Source: Priapulus caudatus (Eukaryota > Priapulida > Priapulimorpha > Priapulimorphida > Priapulidae). From it: a DNA stretch of 64,000 nt. Positions within the stretch are counted from its first letter, which is position 1. The number at the start of each line of letters is the position of its first letter. This document shows positions 59,007 to 64,000 of the stretch, piece after piece. The DNA is taken from NCBI RefSeq assembly GCF_000485595.1, contig NW_014577092.1, positions 669,040 through 733,039 of the forward strand, written 5' to 3'. The notes under the pieces are model-generated. The model was not told where the DNA came from. It saw only the letters and a program-made list of their open reading frames with translations, and did not search any database. A program made the position numbers and the translations under genes.

Positions 59007-60180
59007 GGCACCCACGGCAGCCAGCTAGAAGCTATAACACCCCCTCCCCCTCCCAGTGCAAACGTCTGCTTCATTTACGTCGAGGCGCGTGTCGCCAAAA
59101 GAGAGGATCTGGAGCACGTTGTCAGAAACAAAATCAGTCTTAACATTAGTCATAACATTAACTTCCACTCGTAAACCGTTGACAGAAACATCGCAAAGTT
59201 ACGAGAATGAAAAATCCTCGCAAATATTCTCTTAACATTACGAGAGCCCAGACCCTCTCATAACTTTAATATTAAGATGAAATAACACATTTAATATTAG
59301 ATTACTTTTAATATTACTTATTAATTGTTACACATTAGATATTATATTTTATAATAATGAGTAATATGTGTTTTTCTTGAAAAACACATCAAAAACATTA
59401 ATTATCTACCGGTCGTAAAACAAAACAAAACATTTACAAATGGCGTATGGCATTTGTTCTCTTGTTTTAAATACTTTGACACTGACCACGACTCTCGTGT
59501 CATGTGTTACAGTGTGAGAAGTTGTCTTGTTGTGCAGAATAAATTCAAGACCGTGTCGTTTTTCATCAAATAATATTCATATGTGGTTAGCCATCATAAT
59601 ATGCATAAATTACTGTGATGTACAATAAATGTGTATGAATTTAAATTTTGTGATCGATTCTCATCCAATCATCAGCCTTGTGATGAAGTTCCTGTTATCG
59701 TAAGTTTTCTAATAGCTGCGATGTGTTTCGTAACGCTCCTCTCGTAACATTAACATTAGTCGTAAGTGTTATCTTAGCATTATTGTTGTATTGTACATTG
59801 TGCGTTATAATTAACCAGGGGCGCTTCTAACCAGGCGAGGCAGTGGGACTAATTGTCCTGGGCTCTGGCCTGGTAGTTCGTTGTTGTTTTTGTAATGACA
59901 CGGGACGTAGGGCGCGATATTTATGCGTAGCCTCACGCGTCCCATAACCCCGCCAAAATCCAGCCGGTAATGACGAAAACCGGTCGGATTGAGATGTCAC
60001 CGGGCAGTTTCTGAAACGTATAAATAGACACGGACGAAAGATCATAAGTTAGTTATTACCCAGAGGAGATACGTTAGTCATTACCCAGATCATACGGGAG
60101 TTATTACATGGACTTTCCTATCAAGATGTAGCAGACGAAGACGAGACACGGGGCCTAGGCTTGGGTGCCTAGGTTGCCGT
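59007..60180. other. E1-E2 intron, AT-rich, no gene seen
   Basis: AT-rich with repeated TAACATTA-type words at 59140-59410 and 59740-59790. No exon or RNA gene recognised. Confidence 0.5.
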
Positions 60181-60720
60181 AGCATGGTTCATACAGGACT
60201 GAAATTTTTTCCAAGGACTTTTCAAGGACTTTTCAAGGACATTTTATCGGAAATTCAAAGACATTTTATCGGAATTCATACACAGAACAAAACATACCTG
60301 GATTAATTTAATAACCCCATTCTTAATCACTGCATGTCACCTCTAAAATTTACCTGGATCACATTAATAAACCCTTCTAAACACTGTCACTTCTACAACA
60401 TACCTTGATTTACTGACTGCTTTTACTGACTTACTGTAATTTGTGATCATCATTTAACTGTCTATCGTGTCTATAGCTTTTTAAGCTCATTTAACGCAAT
60501 TTTTATTGAGGTTTGCACATTATTGATGGTACAAAATTTATTTTTATTACAGGCAAGGATTCTTTCTAAAAATTCAAGAACATTTTCATAAAATTCAAGG
60601 ACATTTTCATGAAATTCAAGGACTTTTCAAGCACAAAATCAACATTTACTAAATTCAAGTACTTTTCAAGGACTCCCCTCAAATTCAAGGACTTTTCAAG
60701 GACTGTGCGAACCATGCGTA
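60181..60720. mobile_element. AAGGACTTTTCAAGG-rich MITE-like element
   Basis: GCATGGTTCATACAGGACTG at the left end and, in complement, GCATGGTTCGCACAGTCCTT at the right end form imperfect terminal inverted repeats. Both subterminal regions carry multiple CAAGGACTTTTCAAGGAC / TTCAAGGACATTTTCATGAA copies (60213-60275 and 60580-60705). The interior is non-coding. No convincing target duplication was found; subterminal repeat clusters of this kind are common in hAT-derived elements, but the class is inferred. Confidence 0.65.
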
Positions 60721-61209
60721 GTGTATATATTTGTATTGTGTTTACTAATAAAGTCAGTCTTCAAGAACAAATTCTGCGACTGCATCATCTCTACTCCTTG
60801 CTGCAATTCTACGATGCTACAATCTGCTACGATGGAACATCCCTACCATCTGCTAACTCTACGCTGCTACGATGCCGGAGCTGAGGGTTTCACCCTTCAA
60901 ACCGAACTACAATATTATCATTAGCATAAATTTTACGATGTTTCTGACAACGGCCCCCTGACAACGGAAACAAAGCAGTGTCACGCTGTAATACTACTAC
61001 TTGTAATAATACTTGTAATATTACTACTTGTACTTATCCAACGACCATCGAGGCGCTGCAGCTAGCTCTGCGGTGTCCACGCTAGGAAAGCCCAAGACTG
61101 AAACTTCTGGGCTCATATGTCGCCAGTATATTAGCGCGCTTATATGTTTCACCTGCATATCAATGCACACACATTCAACAATTCACAACTGCACACTGCT
61201 CTTATGTTG
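60721..61209. other. E1-E2 intron, no gene seen
   Basis: Contains CTACGATGC-type short repeats (60800-60880) and an AATACTACTTGTAATA repeat near 60990-61040; otherwise unremarkable. Confidence 0.45.
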
Positions 61210-61941
61210 TTAAGGATACTGCTAGGGTTACGGACTAGTAACACTGTAAAGGGCATTGCAACATAACTGCTCATCAAATTCAATCAAACTCATATCCATT
61301 ACATAAGAGAGATGTCTCTCTACGCTGTGAATAAAAAAAATTTAAAAAGATTCATCGCTAATTAAGTGACGGCAAAAATTGTGAATTTATACAAAAAAAA
61401 TGTTTTTTTGTTATTTCTCAGAAACTGCAAAGAGTTGGGACCTAAACTTTTAACCATAAGTTGTTCATAGTATAAACTAAAAAAGGCTCCCTTGAATTTT
61501 ATTTAAATGCTTTAATTTAGGAAATAAGTTGAAAAGATGTACTAAAATGTGTAGTGGTTTTCAAAACGCAACAATTGCGTAAACAAAGAACCATAACTGA
61601 TAAAATATAATATTAAAAAATATTCCAGGGACTCTTTTTTCCTTTGATATGTTAGCATTAAAACGTAACGAAAAAAAATTGGAATTGGAGTTGTGCGAAA
61701 TAGCGTTTGAAAAATCAACAACTTCAGCATTTCTAACAATGGCGATATTAGCACTTTTCTAAATTTCCCATGATTGAACGCATGTATTAAGAATTGACTA
61801 ATGCGGGTATTTGGAACTGTTTGGGAGGCTACATACATAATTTCTACGTATACATAGCTGCCCATGGGTGCGATCTATCAAATAAAGTGGAAATTTAAAT
61901 TTCGACCGAAAATCACCTCCCAACCCTAACAGTATCCTTAA
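61210..61941. mobile_element. 724-bp non-autonomous element flanked by TTAA
   Basis: TTAA (61210-61213) precedes GGATACTGCTAGGGTT, and the complement AACCCTAACAGTATCC is followed by TTAA (61938-61941). The ~16-bp terminal repeats differ at one position. TTAA target sites are typical of piggyBac and Kolobok superfamilies. The AT-rich interior has a 107-residue minus-strand frame (61542-61865) without a recognised motif, so I call it non-autonomous. Confidence 0.8.
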
Positions 61942-62285
61942 AACTAGTCTTCATCTGTCTGTCACTGTGTCGTTAAGCAGCTCGTCGAATAATTGAAAAG
62001 CACATTACGGATCTCCCTGATCCTGAGACGAGAGACGAGCGTAACAGCGTACGTTAATAATATCGCGCAACAATTCGCCATGTTATACGGCAACCCGGAC
62101 GACCAGTGCGTACGAACGATGTTGTGCGTACGAACTGTTCTTGAATCCGGCCCCAGGTCATGCTATTAACTAACCATGTTACACAAAAACTCAGCCACGT
62201 TGCAGTAAAGATTAATCATATCATGTGGCAACCTGACGCACGACTTTTGTGCCATCAACAATCTATGTTATTGACAACGCACAAG

Positions 62286-62289
62286 CACA

Positions 62290-62350
<61 letters not shown>
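62286..62350. repeat. (CA)n microsatellite
   Basis: Pure CA run about 130 bp downstream (gene strand) of the E1 donor. Confidence 0.95.
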
Positions 62351-62351
<1 letters not shown>

Positions 62352-62477
62352 TTAGGGTTTTTGCATCATTCTTTAATATATCGTAAAATATATGTTAAAA
62401 TTAGAAGTGCCTAGTAAACATATCCTACCACCCCTTTCAGCCGGCTGCACGTCTACGCTGTCTGCGCCATGCGTTAC

Positions 62478-62627
62478 CTGCTGCTGGTTCTCTCGCTGTG
62501 AGATGAGTCGCGCCTCGATGCAGCGTCTCGTCTCTAGGAAGGCTTGCCGCTGCGCGACCTCTGTCGGGTAGTGCGTGAACACGCCGGCAACGGCTGCCGT
62601 CACGAACAGCACAGTGTTGGCGATCAC
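62478..62627 (-). CDS. ADCY5/6-like: Adenylyl cyclase exon E1: TM6 and helix leading to C1
   Basis: A 150-nt exon (50 codons, phase 0 at both ends) with acceptor TTGCTTTCTCGCAG|GTG and donor CAGCAG|GTAACG. It encodes a hydrophobic stretch, [17 protein letters not shown], corresponding to the last helix of the first membrane domain, then [20 protein letters not shown] and [39 protein letters not shown] is the ADCY5/6 version of the coupling helix joining TM6 to C1. Exons for the cytosolic N-terminus and TM1-5 must lie beyond 64000. The acceptor-side intron carries a ~25-bp minisatellite. Confidence 0.96.
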
Positions 62628-62639
62628 CTGCGAGAAAGC

Positions 62640-62900
62640 AAGACACCGATGAATCGATCTGATTTGACGGATGAATCGATCAGATTTGATTGATGAATAG
62701 ATCAGATTTGACTGATAAACCAACCTGTTTTGATTGATGAACCTATCTGAATTGACTGATGAACCTATCTGATTTGAGAGATGAAACTATCTGATTTGAC
62801 TGGTGAGCATATCCACTTTTAGTTACGACTCAATCTGAGTTCCCCGATAAATCGATCTAATTTGATATAACGAATTCATCTGATTGGACCAATGAATTGA
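62640..62900. repeat. ~25-bp minisatellite next to the E1 acceptor
   Basis: About ten units around TGATGAATCGATCAGATTTG (variants GATGAACCTATCTGATTTGA), beginning 13 bp from the E1 acceptor. Unlike the other arrays it does not contain exon sequence. Confidence 0.85.
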
Positions 62901-63945
62901 TCCTTAACGACCGATGAATCAATCAGATCACGTGGTTTACTGCTCAATCCGATCCGATTGACCTGATGTGGGCAGTGGGATGTTCTGAGAGGGTTTTTAA
63001 CTGCGGGGTTTCAAATAAACCACATAATGCTCGTTTTAGGTATCGCGTGGCGTTTCAGCAGAAGATTTCAAAGGGGGGTTGAATAGAGGCGTGCGTGCAA
63101 CGCAGGGACGGATCCAGGGGCTAAATTGATCAAATGTGCTCAACAGAGCCGGCTGCCGTAAACTGGGCCTAGGCATGTCGTACCGTTTATGCGCGATTCG
63201 TCAAGCCAATTAACAGACGTCAGCGTAGCGTGCGCATACGATGCGGATTTTTCTGCGATTCACCAAGCTACTACGCTTATGTTTACTTTGACTAACCCTA
63301 TGGCAGCTAGATAGCTGGCGTAGCTTCACTCGGAGATGCATAAACTGTGTGTTAGCATAAAGGCAGAATCTACAACAAAAGACACGCGTTGACATCTGCA
63401 CTAGTTCAAGGATATGGGATGGAAACAGCATACTTTTTGACATCCTGTTTTTCTTGGGCAGGTAGCTTTATGTGTTTGGTGTAAGAATCAGTCAGACATG
63501 TATACATCACAAATTGTCTGGCTAAGCGCTTATATAGCAGCATTTGTAGCGGTGGTGGCAATGGAGCAAAGAAGCGCAATACGCAGAGAACGAATGTTTA
63601 AAGATCAGCAGAACTCTTTCGATTTGCAGGTGCAAATGTTATTCAATAGCTTTAGATTTCTTTGTTATACGCTCTATATATGCTCTCATGCTCTTATATT
63701 GTGCGTTCTGGATTAAAGAAAGACATTTTCCCTGCATGTGATAGTGATACCAACGAGGTTTGTTTAGGATATATGTAATATTTCCACACAATACTGCATT
63801 GTTACAATTAAATTACGATCTGCTGATTCTGCGGAAGCATCACAAATGTAGCAATACAGGGCTCTCTCCTATATCAACATTTTTTCATTCGAACGAACAA
63901 ACGTTTTTTCCACCTTTAAAAGCTCCGTAGGTTATCTCTCGATTC
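62901..63945. other. Intron upstream of E1, no gene seen
   Basis: Unique sequence. I looked for an exon encoding TM4-TM5 of the cyclase on the minus strand and found none that I could support. A plus-strand 72-residue frame at 63498-63716 contains a hydrophobic start but has no recognisable family motif. Confidence 0.5.
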
Positions 63946-63963
63946 TTGATATATATATATATA

Positions 63964-64000
<37 letters not shown>
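63946..64000. repeat. (TA)n then (TG)n microsatellite at window end
   Basis: A short TA run followed by pure TG to the last base. Confidence 0.95.

Noticed and set aside
63498-63716. 72-residue plus-strand frame with a hydrophobic start
   Set aside because: Lies on the strand opposite to the gene, has no family motif, and no splice or start context supports it.

Overview
This is a eukaryotic, almost certainly invertebrate metazoan, genomic window. It has small exons (98-240 bp) with GT-AG introns, very dense microsatellites and minisatellites, many short terminal-inverted-repeat elements, one decayed PIF/Harbinger transposase, and three runs of N that mark scaffold joins. I see no bacterial, organellar, rRNA or tRNA gene. 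The sequence alone does not fix the phylum.

The one cellular gene I can support is a membrane adenylyl cyclase of the ADCY5/6 class. It lies on the minus strand and spans essentially the whole window. Eight exons were found by reading the six frames and checking splice sites and phase: E1 62478-62627, E2 55478-55599, E3 38690-38929, E4 17585-17746, E5 12342-12486, E6 6994-7103, E7 5312-5462 and E8 2695-2792. All seven junctions agree in phase. Together they give 1178 coding nt (about 392 codons) without a stop, running from the end of the first membrane domain (TM6) through the coupling helix, the full C1a catalytic domain and C1b to the first helix of the second membrane domain. The N-terminal exons should lie beyond 64000 and the TM8-C2 exons before position 1.

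Region by region: 1-2694 is the intron after E8 with a dispersed repeat, a GA tract, an N gap and a 31-bp minisatellite. 2793-5311 holds a 60-bp tandem array, a 166-bp-arm inverted repeat and a tandem array copied from the E7 donor. 7104-12341 is a large intron with CA tracts, a second copy of the dispersed repeat, about 1.3 kb of the 31-bp minisatellite and an inverted-repeat element. 12487-17584 holds simple repeats, a palindromically arranged CCCCGGACA-type minisatellite and a 30-bp array copied from the E4 donor. 18700-30940 is very probably an assembly artefact: an error-rich inverted copy of 30940-39260, an N gap, then an error-rich direct copy of about 15114-18570. 30940-39260 is the clean arm with several MITEs and E3. 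40690-42180 is the dead Harbinger. 43905-48115 and 51753-55462 are direct copies of each other. 55600-64000 carries a textbook hAT MITE with 8-bp target-site duplication, a TTAA-flanked element and E1.

The most unusual signal is that tandem repeats have grown out of exon/intron junctions of this gene. The donor of E7, both boundaries of E3 and the donor of E4 are each copied several times into the flanking intron with the splice signal retained. At the E3 acceptor (57 bp) and the E7 donor (102 bp) the copies are in frame and stop-free, so alternative use could insert 19 residues carrying a second catalytic-Asp strand, or 34 residues in C1b. A separate 31-bp minisatellite carries, in gene orientation, a TACTAAC branch-point consensus followed by TTCTTATAG|G in nearly every unit.
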